Below, one piece after another: positions 15,679 to 23,706 of a DNA stretch of 64,000 bases. The DNA comes from Candidatus Pullichristensenella stercorigallinarum (GTDB lineage Bacteria; Bacillota; Clostridia; Christensenellales; Aristaeellaceae): assembly GCA_018712945.1 (NCBI GenBank), contig DVFZ01000095.1:1-64000 (forward strand). The letters are read 5' to 3'. Each line of letters starts with the position of its first letter. Position 1 is the first letter of the stretch. Under the pieces are notes generated by a model, which saw only the letters and a program-made list of their open reading frames with translations, was not told the DNA's origin and did not search any database. A program made the position numbers and the translations under genes.

Positions 15679-17748
15679 CTAAAATGTTTTGGGCACGCGC
15701 ACCATGCCCTCGCGCACGCTCGCGCCGGCCAGCAGCTCGTCGCGCGGGAAGGGCGGCGCGGCCTCGTCCTCGCGCAATACGTTCACCGGGTCGCCGGGGT
15801 AGCGCATCGGCTCCACGTCCTCGATATCGAGGGCGGCGATTTCCCCGGCGAAATCGACGATGGCGCGCATGTCCCGCGCCAGCGTCTGCTTTTCCGCGCC
15901 GGTGAGGGTGAGGCGGGAAAGTTCGGCTAGCCGCTCCAAATCCACGCCGTCTCCGGCGGGAGCGCGGCGGCGGATGTGCGCCTCGATTTCCGGCTGAATC
16001 AGCTTGAGCACCTTGAGCTGCTCCTCGTCCACAAAGTCCGGCGCGCCGGTGAGCGGGCAGGAGCCGTCGCGCAGCTTGGGGAAGGCCACCACGTCGCGCA
16101 GCGAGCCGCGCCCCAGCAGCAGCATGGCCAGCCGGTCGAGGCCAAAGGCGAAGCCGGCGTGCGGGGGTGTGCCGTAGCGGAAAGCGTCGATCATAAAGCC
16201 GAAGCGGGCCTGAATCTGCTCCGCGGAGAAGCCCAGGGCCTGGAACATGCGCCTTTGCACCTCCCGGTCGTGGATGCGCACCGAGCCGCTGCCCAGCTCC
16301 ACGCCGTTGAGCACCGCGTCGTAGGCCTGCGCCCGCACCCGCGCCGGGTCGCTCTCCAGGTAGGGAAGGTCTTCTTCATAAGGCATGGTGAAGGGGTGGT
16401 GCATGGCCACGAAGCGGTTTTCCTCCTCGGAAAACTCAAACTCGGGAAAGTCGGTGACGAACAGGAAGTTGAATTTCTGCGGGTCGCGCAGATTGAGCAG
16501 GTCGGCCACGCGCAGGCGGAGCTGCCCGAGCACGCGGCGCGCCACGTCCAGTTTGTCGGCGCAGAAGAGAATCAAATCGCCCTTCTCCGCCCCGGCGCGC
16601 GCGAGGATGGCCGCGAAGGTTTCTTCCGAAAAATACTTGGGCAGGATGGAATTGACGCTGCCGTCGCCCCGCAGGGCAATCCAGGCCATGCCCCTGGCCC
16701 CAAAGCGCACCGCGTCCGCGCCGAGCTGGTCAATCACCGCGCGCGGGAAGGCCTCGCCGCCCTTGGCGTTGATGGCGCGCACCACGCCGCCGCTTTCCAC
16801 GCACTTGCGGAACACGGAAAACGAGCAGTCGCGCATGAGATCGGTCATGTCCACAATTTCCATGCCAAAGCGCGTGTCGGGTTTGTCGGTGCCGTATAAG
16901 TCCATGGCCTGCCGCCAGGTCAGGCGCGGGAAGGCGTAGCCCAGCTTGCGCCCCATCATGCGCTCAAACAGATGGGAAAAGAGTTCTTCCAGGTGCATAA
17001 GCACGTCCTCCTGGGTGACGAAGCTCATCTCCATGTCCACCTGGGTAAATTCGGGCTGGCGGTCGGCGCGCAGGTCCTCGTCGCGGAAGCAGCGCGCCAC
17101 CTGATAGTAGCGGTCGACGCCGCCCACCATCAAAAGCTGCTTGAAGATTTGCGGCGACTGGGGCAGGGCGTAGAACGCGCCCGGGTGCACGCGGCTGGGC
17201 ACCAGGTAGTCGCGCGCGCCCTCGGGGGTGGACTTGGTGAGCACCGGCGTTTCCACCTGCAAAAAGCCGCGTTCGTTGAGGAATTCCTCCGCCGCCTCGA
17301 CAAGGCGGGCGCGGAAGCGCAGCGCCTCGAACATCTCCGGCCGCCGCAAATCCAGATAGCGGAAGCGCAGGCGCAATTCCTCGCGCACATGCGCCGCGTC
17401 CTCCAGCGGGAAGGGCGTGGGGTCGGCGCGGGAGAGAAGCGTCAGGCTCGAGGCGTACAGCTCCACCGTGCCCGTGGGAATGAGCGGATTGACCGTTTCC
17501 GAATCGCGCAGGCGCACCACGCCCCCGGCGCGCACCACGCTTTCGGCGCGCACATGGCCCGCCAGTTCAAACATCTCCGCGGGCAGGGCGCTCTGGTCGC
17601 ACACCACCTGCATCACGCCCTCGCGGTCGCGCACATCCAGAAATACCACGCCGCCCATATCGCGCACGGTGTCCACCCAACCGGCCACCGCCGCGCGCTC
17701 GCCCACATGTTCGGGGCGGAACAGGCCGCAATAGCGCGTTCGCATCAT
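15679..17748 (-). CDS. aspS-gatC: Aspartyl-tRNA synthetase fused to GatC
   Basis: 689 residues. Residues 1 to about 595 are a complete bacterial AspRS: N-terminal OB fold (VAGWVDTVRDMGGVVFLDV), class II motif 1 region (FLQVETPVLTKSTPEGARDY), motif 2 (RCFRDEDLRADRQPEFTQ), an inserted GAD domain and motif 3 (GFAFGLDRLAMLL). After an LKVLKLIQPEIEAHIRRR linker, residues about 602-689 are GatC: LERLAELSRLTLTGAEKQTL, DIEDVEPMRYPGDPVNVLRED and VPKTF. AspRS is about 590 aa and GatC about 95 aa elsewhere, so this is a true fusion. It is followed by gatA and gatB and preceded by a T-box. A non-discriminating AspRS making Asp-tRNA(Asn) and handing it directly to GatCAB is a strong inference. ATG 17748 follows ggaggcgatgataca. 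Confidence 0.93.
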   Translation of the reverse strand: MMRTRYCGLFRPEHVGERAAVAGWVDTVRDMGGVVFLDVRDREGVMQVVCDQSALPAEMFELAGHVRAESVVRAGGVVRLRDSETVNPLIPTGTVELYASSLTLLSRADPTPFPLEDAAHVREELRLRFRYLDLRRPEMFEALRFRARLVEAAEEFLNERGFLQVETPVLTKSTPEGARDYLVPSRVHPGAFYALPQSPQIFKQLLMVGGVDRYYQVARCFRDEDLRADRQPEFTQVDMEMSFVTQEDVLMHLEELFSHLFERMMGRKLGYAFPRLTWRQAMDLYGTDKPDTRFGMEIVDMTDLMRDCSFSVFRKCVESGGVVRAINAKGGEAFPRAVIDQLGADAVRFGARGMAWIALRGDGSVNSILPKYFSEETFAAILARAGAEKGDLILFCADKLDVARRVLGQLRLRVADLLNLRDPQKFNFLFVTDFPEFEFSEEENRFVAMHHPFTMPYEEDLPYLESDPARVRAQAYDAVLNGVELGSGSVRIHDREVQRRMFQALGFSAEQIQARFGFMIDAFRYGTPPHAGFAFGLDRLAMLLLGRGSLRDVVAFPKLRDGSCPLTGAPDFVDEEQLKVLKLIQPEIEAHIRRRAPAGDGVDLERLAELSRLTLTGAEKQTLARDMRAIVDFAGEIAALDIEDVEPMRYPGDPVNVLREDEAAPPFPRDELLAGASVREGMVRVPKTF

Positions 17749-17776
17749 TGTATCATCGCCTCCTCTGAGCAATACA

Positions 17777-18085
17777 AAAAGCCCTTCGCTTCCGGAATCC
17801 TTTCCGGAGGACGAAGGGCTTTGCAAAAACAAGCGCTCCGCGGTGCCACCGCCGTTGCCGGCGCAAGGCCGGCCTGCTCTGCCGGTACGGCCCGAAGGGG
17901 CTTATACCGTGGCGGCTGTAACGCGCCGCGCGCGGCCGGGTCTACTGACTCCCGAAGGGGCGTTCGGCCGGCTGCTCGGAGCTGTTCTTCGCCGGAAAAT
18001 CTGTGCCGCGCTCCCACCAACGGCGGCTCTCTGGAACGACCATTTCCGGGTACTCGTCTCCTCATCGCAGGAGATAAAAATTATG
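17777..18085 (-). promoter_or_regulatory. T-box leader of aspS-gatC-gatA-gatB, specifier AAC (Asn)
   Basis: Minus-strand leader. The 14-nt T-box core reads GGTGGCACCGCGG (within 17834-17852). The terminator (17780-17820) is a long agcccttcg/cgaagggct stem followed by TTTTTG. Stem I carries an AGTA-type bulge near its base, and its distal part is closed by CCGGAAA (18043-18049) and TTTCCGG (17992-17998). The sequence after that arm, CGAAG-AAC-AGCTCCGAGC, aligns base for base with CGAAA-GGC-ATTCTTGAGC of the B. subtilis glyQS T-box. This makes AAC (17984-17986) the specifier, pairing with the GUU anticodon of tRNA-Asn. The variable T-box base C fits a G discriminator. Uncharged tRNA-Asn would relieve termination. 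Confidence 0.9.
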
Positions 18086-18091
18086 GAATGG

Positions 18092-18120
18092 ATTATACGC
18101 CGGTTTTTCGGCGCTGTCAA
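18092..18120 (-). promoter_or_regulatory. Promoter of the aspS-gatC operon
   Basis: Perfect consensus on the minus strand: TTGACA (18115-18120), 17 bp spacer, TATAAT (18092-18097), just upstream of the T-box. Confidence 0.9.
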
Positions 18121-18152
18121 GTTGCAATTTTGTAAACTTCACACCCCGTAAA

Positions 18153-18299
18153 GCGCGCGCCGGGAGCGGAGTGTGGAGGCCCGATGGAAAAAATCCTGCA
18201 AAAATTTTCCATCCGGCGCGCGCCAGGCAGGGGGCCAAACCCCCATGCCAACGCTGGGATATGGCCCGCCCGGACGGAGGAAGGCAAACCGGGCGGGCC
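18153..18299. terminator. Inverted repeats between glnN and the aspS promoter
   Basis: Two foldbacks. The 11-bp GC stem gcgcgcgccgg/ccggcgcgcgc (18153-18163 and 18213-18223) encloses an inner gatggaaaa/ttttccatc hairpin. The stem ggcccgcccgg/ccgggcgggcc (18263-18299), 9 bp after the glnN stop, is the likely transcript end of glnN. No gene in this gap. Confidence 0.5.
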
Positions 18300-18307
18300 G
18301 GCGAGAT

Positions 18308-20392
18308 TTATTGCACGCTGAACAACATCTCGCCATAGGAGGGGTAGGGCCATACCCTGGCGTCGACCAGCGGCTCGGCCGCGTCCACGCTTGCGCGCAG
18401 GGTTTCCATGGCGGCAAAGACCTTCTCCCGGTATGCCATGGCCCGCGCCTTGGGGCACTCGATTTTATCCGCCTCCGCAACGGCGGCTTCGAGGGCCTCC
18501 TTGCCCTTGAGGATGTCGGTGGAAAGCCCTCCCAGCTTCACGGCGACGGCCTTATCCGCCTCGCAGGGGATGCCCAGCGCCGTCTTGGTTTCCACGCCGT
18601 CCGCCAGCCTGGCGGTGTACTTGAGGATAGCCGGGAGGATGTCGCGCCCGGCCATGTCCAGCATGGTCAGCGCTTCGATGTGCAGCACTTTTACGTAATT
18701 TTCCAGCAGGATTTCCTGGCGGGACTTCAGCTCGATTTCGGTAAATACCCCGTGGCGGGCGAACAGGGCGATATTTTCCGGCGTAGCCAGGTGCGGCAGC
18801 GCCTCGGCGGCGGACTTCCAGTTCAAAAGCCCGCGCTTTTCGGCCTCGGTGACCCACTCGGGGGCGTAGTTGTTGCCGTTAAAGACGATGCGCTTGTGGG
18901 CGCGGATGGTTTCGCGGATCAGGGCGTTCAGCTCCGCGCCGAAGTCCTCGGCCTTTTCCAGCTTATCGGCGAACTTTTCCAGTTCGTCGGCCACGATGGT
19001 GTTGAGCACGATGTTCGGCCCGGAAATGGAGAACGTGGAGCCGAGCATGCGGAATTCAAACTTGTTGCCCGTAAAGGCAAATGGCGAGGTGCGGTTGCGG
19101 TCGGTGGTATCCTTGGCAAAGCGCGGCAGGATATCCACGCCGATGTTCATCTCCACCTTTTCCTTCTTGTCGTAGCTCACGCCGCTTTCGATGGCGCTGA
19201 GGATGCCGGAAAGCTCGTCGCCCAGGAACATGGACACAATCGCCGGCGGCGCTTCGTTCGCGCCCAGGCGGTGGTCGTTGCCCGCCGAGGCCACGGAGAT
19301 GCGCAGAAGGTCCTGATGCTTGTCAACGGCGGCGATTACGGCCACCAGGAACAGCAAAAACTGGGCGTTTTCGGCGGGGGACTTGCCCGGCTCGAGCAGG
19401 TTCAGGCCCGTGTCCGTGCTCATGGACCAGTTGTTGTGCTTGCCGCTGCCGTTCACGCCGGCGAAGGGCTTTTCGTGCAGAAGGCAGACCATGCCGTGGT
19501 GGGCGGCCAGCTTTTTCATCATTTCCATGGTGAGCTGGTTGTGGTCGGTGGCGATGTTGGTGGTGGAAAACACCGGGGCCAGCTCGTGCTGCGCCGGGGC
19601 GACCTCGTTGTGCTCGGTCTTGGCCAGCACGCCCAGCTTCCAAAGCTCCTCGTCCAAATCCTTCATGAAGGCCAGCACGCGTTCCTTGATGGCGCCGAAG
19701 TAGTGGTCGTCCAATTCCTGGCCCTTGGGCGGGCGCGCGCCAAACAGCGTGCGGCCGGTGTAGACCAGGTCGGGCCGCCTGTCGTACATGGCTTTGTCGA
19801 TCAGGAAGTATTCCTGCTCCGGGCCGACGGTGGTCGTCACCTTCTTGACCTGCGTGTTGCCAAACAGCTTGAGGATGCGCAGGGCCTGCGCGCTGAGCGC
19901 CTCCATGGAGCGCAGAAGCGGCGTCTTTTTGTCCAGCACGTCGCCGGTGTAGGAGCAGAAGGCCGTGGGGATGCACAGCGTGCCGTCCTTGATAAAGGCG
20001 TAGCTGGTGGGATCCCAGGCCGTATAGCCGCGGGCTTCGAAGGTGGCGCGCAGTCCGCCAGAGGGGAAGGAGGAGGCGTCCGGTTCGCCCTTGATTAATT
20101 CCTTGCCGGAGAACTCCATGATTACCTCGTCGCCCTTGGGCGAGATGAAGGCCTCGTGCTTTTCGGCGGTGACGCCGGTCATGGGCTGGAACCAGTGGGT
20201 ATAGTGGGTGACGCCTTTTTCCAGCGCCCAGTCCTTCATGGCGTTGGCCACCACGTCGGCCGTCTCGCGGTCGAGGCCGTGCCCCTCGGCGATGATTTTC
20301 TTGAAACGCTTGTAGGTGTCGTGCGGCAGGCGCTTTTTCATCACCGCGTCGTTGAATACCATCGAACCAAACAATTCGGGCATACCAGACAT
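18308..20392 (-). CDS. glnN: Glutamine synthetase type III
   Basis: 694 residues, the size of GSIII (about 700) and much longer than GSI (about 450). The N-terminal GSIII domain starts [15 protein letters not shown]. The catalytic core shows [10 protein letters not shown] (metal site), [20 protein letters not shown] (ammonia/glutamate and ATP region), [16 protein letters not shown] and EFRMLGS. It makes glutamine from glutamate, ammonium and ATP in the cytoplasm, feeding the glutamate synthase encoded divergently at 20.6-25.6 kb. ATG 20392 follows aaaggagtgtggaaac. A terminator-like hairpin in its leader suggests attenuation control. Confidence 0.95.
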   Translation of the reverse strand: MSGMPELFGSMVFNDAVMKKRLPHDTYKRFKKIIAEGHGLDRETADVVANAMKDWALEKGVTHYTHWFQPMTGVTAEKHEAFISPKGDEVIMEFSGKELIKGEPDASSFPSGGLRATFEARGYTAWDPTSYAFIKDGTLCIPTAFCSYTGDVLDKKTPLLRSMEALSAQALRILKLFGNTQVKKVTTTVGPEQEYFLIDKAMYDRRPDLVYTGRTLFGARPPKGQELDDHYFGAIKERVLAFMKDLDEELWKLGVLAKTEHNEVAPAQHELAPVFSTTNIATDHNQLTMEMMKKLAAHHGMVCLLHEKPFAGVNGSGKHNNWSMSTDTGLNLLEPGKSPAENAQFLLFLVAVIAAVDKHQDLLRISVASAGNDHRLGANEAPPAIVSMFLGDELSGILSAIESGVSYDKKEKVEMNIGVDILPRFAKDTTDRNRTSPFAFTGNKFEFRMLGSTFSISGPNIVLNTIVADELEKFADKLEKAEDFGAELNALIRETIRAHKRIVFNGNNYAPEWVTEAEKRGLLNWKSAAEALPHLATPENIALFARHGVFTEIELKSRQEILLENYVKVLHIEALTMLDMAGRDILPAILKYTARLADGVETKTALGIPCEADKAVAVKLGGLSTDILKGKEALEAAVAEADKIECPKARAMAYREKVFAAMETLRASVDAAEPLVDARVWPYPSYGEMLFSVQ

Positions 20393-20415
20393 GTTTCCAC
20401 ACTCCTTTGAAACGC

Positions 20416-20463
20416 AAAAAGCGCCGCGAAGCCACCCCTGCCGGGGAACCTCGCAGCGCCTTT
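20416..20463 (-). promoter_or_regulatory. Attenuator-like hairpin in the glnN leader
   Basis: On the minus strand GGCGCTGCGAGG pairs with CTTCGCGGCGC, with an internal CCCC/GGGG stem, and is followed at once by TTTTTGCG. It lies between the promoter and the ribosome binding site (aaaggag), so it can terminate glnN transcription prematurely. A short GC-AAAGG-type sequence upstream could form an alternative pairing. It does not match the glutamine riboswitch classes I know. An ANTAR-protein target is conceivable, but I cannot see two proper hexaloops. Confidence 0.55.
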
Positions 20464-20478
20464 GCTGTCGATGCAGGC

Positions 20479-20507
20479 ATTATATTCCTGCCGGGCGCGG
20501 TTGTCAA
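20479..20507 (-). promoter_or_regulatory. Promoter of glnN
   Basis: Minus-strand TTGACA (20502-20507), 17 bp spacer, TATAAT (20479-20484). Divergent from the glutamate synthase promoter about 60 bp away. Confidence 0.85.
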
Positions 20508-20568
20508 GCGGTTTCATCAACACTTAAATTTTTTTGCCTGCAATTAACATAAGAGCGGCGAAATTTAC

Positions 20569-20598
20569 TTGACTTGCAGGATTGTGCGGGTTTATAAT
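20569..20598 (+). promoter_or_regulatory. Promoter of the glutamate synthase operon
   Basis: TTGACT (20569-20574), 18 bp spacer, TATAAT (20593-20598). Confidence 0.8.
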
Positions 20599-20658
20599 GC
20601 GTTTATCATATTTTTTGCGCGGTAAATCGCGAATATTTGCATGATTGGTGATGGTAAA

Positions 20659-21756
20659 ATGCAAAAACAACAAATTGAAGGCCAGGTACGCATCCCTTCG
20701 GGCTGCGCCATCTCCGGCGTGATTTCCACAGAAGGGCGTCAAATCAACGGCGGCGAAATCGCCGAATCCATCGCCGCCATGCACGAGCGCTCCAACGGTC
20801 TGGGCGGCGGTTTTGCCGGTTACGGCATCTACCCGCAGTACGCGCAATACTACGCCCTGCACATGTTTTACGACGACGCGGCCGCGAAAGCAGAGTGCGA
20901 AGGGTATCTGGAGCGCTTTTTCGATATCGTGGATTTGTCCCGCATTCCCGTGCGCAAGACGGCGGCCATCACCGGCGCGCCGCTGATCTGGCGCTACTTT
21001 GCCGCGCCGCAGGCCAACCAGCTTGCCGAAAGCCAGCTGGACGAGGCCGAATACGTGGCGCGCCATGTGCTTTCCATAAACGCCCGCATAAAGGGGGCCT
21101 ACGTGTTTTCCAGCGGCAAGAACATGGGCGTTTTCAAGGGCGTGGGCTACCCGGAGGACATCGCCGAATACTTCCGCCTGGACGAATACGCGGGCTATTG
21201 CTGGACAGCGCACGGCCGCTATCCCACCAATACGCCCGGATGGTGGGGCGGCGCGCATCCCTTCGCGCTGCTGGATACCTCGGTGGTGCACAACGGGGAG
21301 ATATCCTCCTATGACACCAACCGCCGCCATATGGAAACGTTGGGCTACGACTGCACGCTTTTGACCGACACCGAGGTCATCGCCTATATGATCGACTACC
21401 TGGTGCGCAAGCGCGGCCTGACGCTGCAGGAAATGAGTGCCGTGGTCGCCGCGCCGTTCTGGTCCACCATCCAGGCCATGGAGCCGGAAAAACAGGCCCT
21501 GCACAAGTACCTGCGCGCCAACTTTTCGCCCATGCTCATCACCGGGCCGTTTTCCATCCTGGTGGGCTTCACCGGCGGCATGATGGCCCTCAACGACCGC
21601 CTGAAGCTGCGCAGCATGGTGGTGGCCGAAAAGGGCGAGCGCGTATACGTGGCCAGCGAGGAGTGCGCCATCCGCGTGCTCGAGCCGGAGCTGGAGCGCG
21701 TGTGGGCGCCCCGGGGCGGCGAAGCGGTGGTCATCCGTTTGAAGGAGGGCGTGTGA
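20659..21756 (+). CDS. Split glutamate synthase, glutamine amidotransferase (class II) subunit
   Basis: 365 residues from ATG 20659 (ggtgatgg just upstream; an in-frame ATG at 20641 is possible). Class II (Ntn) glutaminase: Cys16 in PSGCAISGVIS is the probable nucleophile, exposed after removal of a short propeptide. Later blocks are AHGRYPTNTPGWWGGAHPF, VVHNGEISSYDTNRR and LLTDTEVIAY. It would hydrolyse glutamine and pass ammonia to the FMN subunit encoded next. In proteobacterial GltB this is the N-terminal domain of a 1500-residue chain; here each domain is a separate gene, as in archaeal-type and many clostridial enzymes. One base separates it from the next gene's start. Confidence 0.88.
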   Translation: MQKQQIEGQVRIPSGCAISGVISTEGRQINGGEIAESIAAMHERSNGLGGGFAGYGIYPQYAQYYALHMFYDDAAAKAECEGYLERFFDIVDLSRIPVRKTAAITGAPLIWRYFAAPQANQLAESQLDEAEYVARHVLSINARIKGAYVFSSGKNMGVFKGVGYPEDIAEYFRLDEYAGYCWTAHGRYPTNTPGWWGGAHPFALLDTSVVHNGEISSYDTNRRHMETLGYDCTLLTDTEVIAYMIDYLVRKRGLTLQEMSAVVAAPFWSTIQAMEPEKQALHKYLRANFSPMLITGPFSILVGFTGGMMALNDRLKLRSMVVAEKGERVYVASEECAIRVLEPELERVWAPRGGEAVVIRLKEGV

Positions 21757-21757
21757 C

Positions 21758-23263
21758 ATGGCGATTGATTTTCTGTATCCCCAATATGAGGTTGTGCGCA
21801 ACGAAAGCCGTTGCATTCAGTGCCGCGTGTGCGAGCGCCAGTGCGCCAACGAGGTGCACCGCTACGACGCCGACCTGGACCGCATGCTCTCGGACGAGTC
21901 CAAGTGCGTCAACTGCCACCGCTGCGTGGCGCTGTGCCCCACCCGGGCGCTGAAGATTGAAAAGAGCCGCCATACCTTTGCCGAAAACGCCAACTGGCCC
22001 GCCGAGGCCATTTCCGATATTTACCGGCAGGCCGGCTCGGGCGGCGTGCTTTTAAGCTCCATGGGCAACCCGAAGCCCCTGCCCGTCTATTGGGACCGCC
22101 TGCTGCTCAACGCCTCGCAGGTCACCAACCCCTCTATTGATCCCTTGCGCGAGCCGATGGAAACGCGGGTGTTCCTGGGCAAAAAGAGCGAGCAGATCCA
22201 CCGCGACGCCCAGGGGAACATCATCCCGGAAATGGCCCCGCAGCTCGATTTGAAGGTGCCTATCATGTTTTCGGCGATGAGCTACGGCTCTATCAGCTAT
22301 AACGCCCACGAATCGCTGGCGCGCGCCGCCTGCGAACTGGGCACATACTACAACACCGGCGAGGGCGGCCTGCACGAGGACTTTTACCAGTACGGCGCGC
22401 ACACCATCGTGCAGGTGGCCTCGGGGCGCTTTGGCGTTTCCAAGGGCTATCTGGAAGCGGGCGCGGCGGTGGAAATCAAGATGGGCCAGGGCGCGAAGCC
22501 CGGCATCGGCGGGCATTTGCCCGGGGCGAAGATTGTCGGCGACGTCAGCCGCACGCGCATGATTCCCCAGGGTGCGGACGCGCTCTCCCCGGCCCCGCAC
22601 CACGATATCTATTCCATCGAGGACTTGCGCCAGCTCGTCTATTCGCTCAAGGAGGCTACCGAATACAAAAAGCCGGTGATTGTCAAGATTGCCGCCGTAC
22701 ACAACGTGGCGGCCATCGCCAGCGGCATCGCCCGCAGCGGCGCGGACATCATCGCCATCGACGGCTTCCGCGGCGGCACGGGCGCGGCCCCCACCCGCAT
22801 CCGCGACAATGTGGGCATCCCCATCGAACTGGCGCTGGCAGCGGTGGACACGCGGCTGCGGCAGGAGGGCATCCGCGGCAACGTATCGCTGGTGGTGGGC
22901 GGCTCCATCCGCTCCAGCGCGGACGTGGTCAAGGCCGTGGCCCTGGGCGCGGACGCGGTGTATATCGGCACGGCGGCGCTGCTGGCGCTGGGCTGCCACC
23001 TGTGCCGCACCTGCCATGCCGGCAGGTGCAACTGGGGCATCGCCACCCAACGGCCGGAGCTGGTGCGCCGCCTCAACCCCGATCTGGGCTACAAGCGGCT
23101 GGTCCGGCTGGTGACGGCCTGGCAACACGAAATCAAGGAAATGATGGGCGGCATGGGCATTAACTCCATCGAGGCGCTCAAGGGCAACCGCCTGATGCTG
23201 CGCGGCGTGGGCCTGACCGCCAAGGAACTGGAAATCCTCGGCGTCAAGCACGCCGGAGAATAA
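21758..23263 (+). CDS. Split glutamate synthase, FMN-binding catalytic subunit with ferredoxin domain
   Basis: 501 residues. Residues about 10-65 carry two 4Fe-4S motifs (CIQCRVCERQC and CVNCHRCVALCP). The rest is the glutamate synthase TIM-barrel that binds FMN and 2-oxoglutarate, including MFSAMSYGSISYNAHESLAR, GEGGLHEDFYQYG, GQGAKPGIGGHLPG and FRGGTGAAPTRIRD. Cysteines near the end (GCHLCRTCHAGRCNWG) bind the enzyme's 3Fe-4S cluster. It converts 2-oxoglutarate and ammonia to glutamate. The attached ferredoxin domain and the following ferredoxin and flavoprotein genes supply electrons. Confidence 0.93.
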   Translation: MAIDFLYPQYEVVRNESRCIQCRVCERQCANEVHRYDADLDRMLSDESKCVNCHRCVALCPTRALKIEKSRHTFAENANWPAEAISDIYRQAGSGGVLLSSMGNPKPLPVYWDRLLLNASQVTNPSIDPLREPMETRVFLGKKSEQIHRDAQGNIIPEMAPQLDLKVPIMFSAMSYGSISYNAHESLARAACELGTYYNTGEGGLHEDFYQYGAHTIVQVASGRFGVSKGYLEAGAAVEIKMGQGAKPGIGGHLPGAKIVGDVSRTRMIPQGADALSPAPHHDIYSIEDLRQLVYSLKEATEYKKPVIVKIAAVHNVAAIASGIARSGADIIAIDGFRGGTGAAPTRIRDNVGIPIELALAAVDTRLRQEGIRGNVSLVVGGSIRSSADVVKAVALGADAVYIGTAALLALGCHLCRTCHAGRCNWGIATQRPELVRRLNPDLGYKRLVRLVTAWQHEIKEMMGGMGINSIEALKGNRLMLRGVGLTAKELEILGVKHAGE

Positions 23264-23275
23264 GGGGGGACGCGC

Positions 23276-23704
23276 GTGAAACGGGTATACGTGGATGAAA
23301 AATGGTGCCTGGGCTGCCATCTTTGCGAATACTACTGCGCGTTCGCCAACTCCGGCGGCACGGATATGGTCAAGGCTCTCAAGGGGCGCAAATTGCAGCC
23401 GCGGCTGCGCATTGAGGAAAAGGGCGGCATCAGCTTCGCCGTGTCCTGCCGCCATTGCGTGGAACCGCTGTGCGTGAAAAGCTGCATCAGCGGCGCGCTT
23501 TCCAGCGCGGATGGCGTAGTGGTCATTGATGAAAACAAGTGCGTGGGCTGCTTTACCTGCGTGCTGGTGTGCCCCTATGGGGCGTTGACCCCCAGCGGCG
23601 ACGGCGTGATGCGCAAATGCGAGCTGTGTATTGAAAACGCCTCCGGCCGCCCGGCCTGCGTGGCGGGCTGCCCCAACAAAGCGATTGTGTTTGAGGAGCG
23701 TTGA
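23276..23704 (+). CDS. 4Fe-4S ferredoxin-type electron-transfer subunit
   Basis: 142 residues from GTG 23276 (gggggga just before). Multiple Cys clusters: CLGCHLCEYYC near the N-terminus, CRHCVEPLCVKSC, CVGCFTCVLVCPYG and CELC...CVAGCP. This is the HycB/DMSO-reductase-type polyferredoxin arrangement binding up to four 4Fe-4S clusters. In the operon it probably links the flavoprotein encoded next to the FMN subunit of glutamate synthase. The stop overlaps the upstream region of the following gene. Confidence 0.88.
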   Translation: MKRVYVDEKWCLGCHLCEYYCAFANSGGTDMVKALKGRKLQPRLRIEEKGGISFAVSCRHCVEPLCVKSCISGALSSADGVVVIDENKCVGCFTCVLVCPYGALTPSGDGVMRKCELCIENASGRPACVAGCPNKAIVFEER

Positions 23705-23706
23705 GC

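Noticed and set aside
20416-20463. A known glutamine riboswitch (glnA or downstream-peptide motif)
   Set aside because: I do not find the conserved core sequences of either class; only a terminator-like hairpin is visible.
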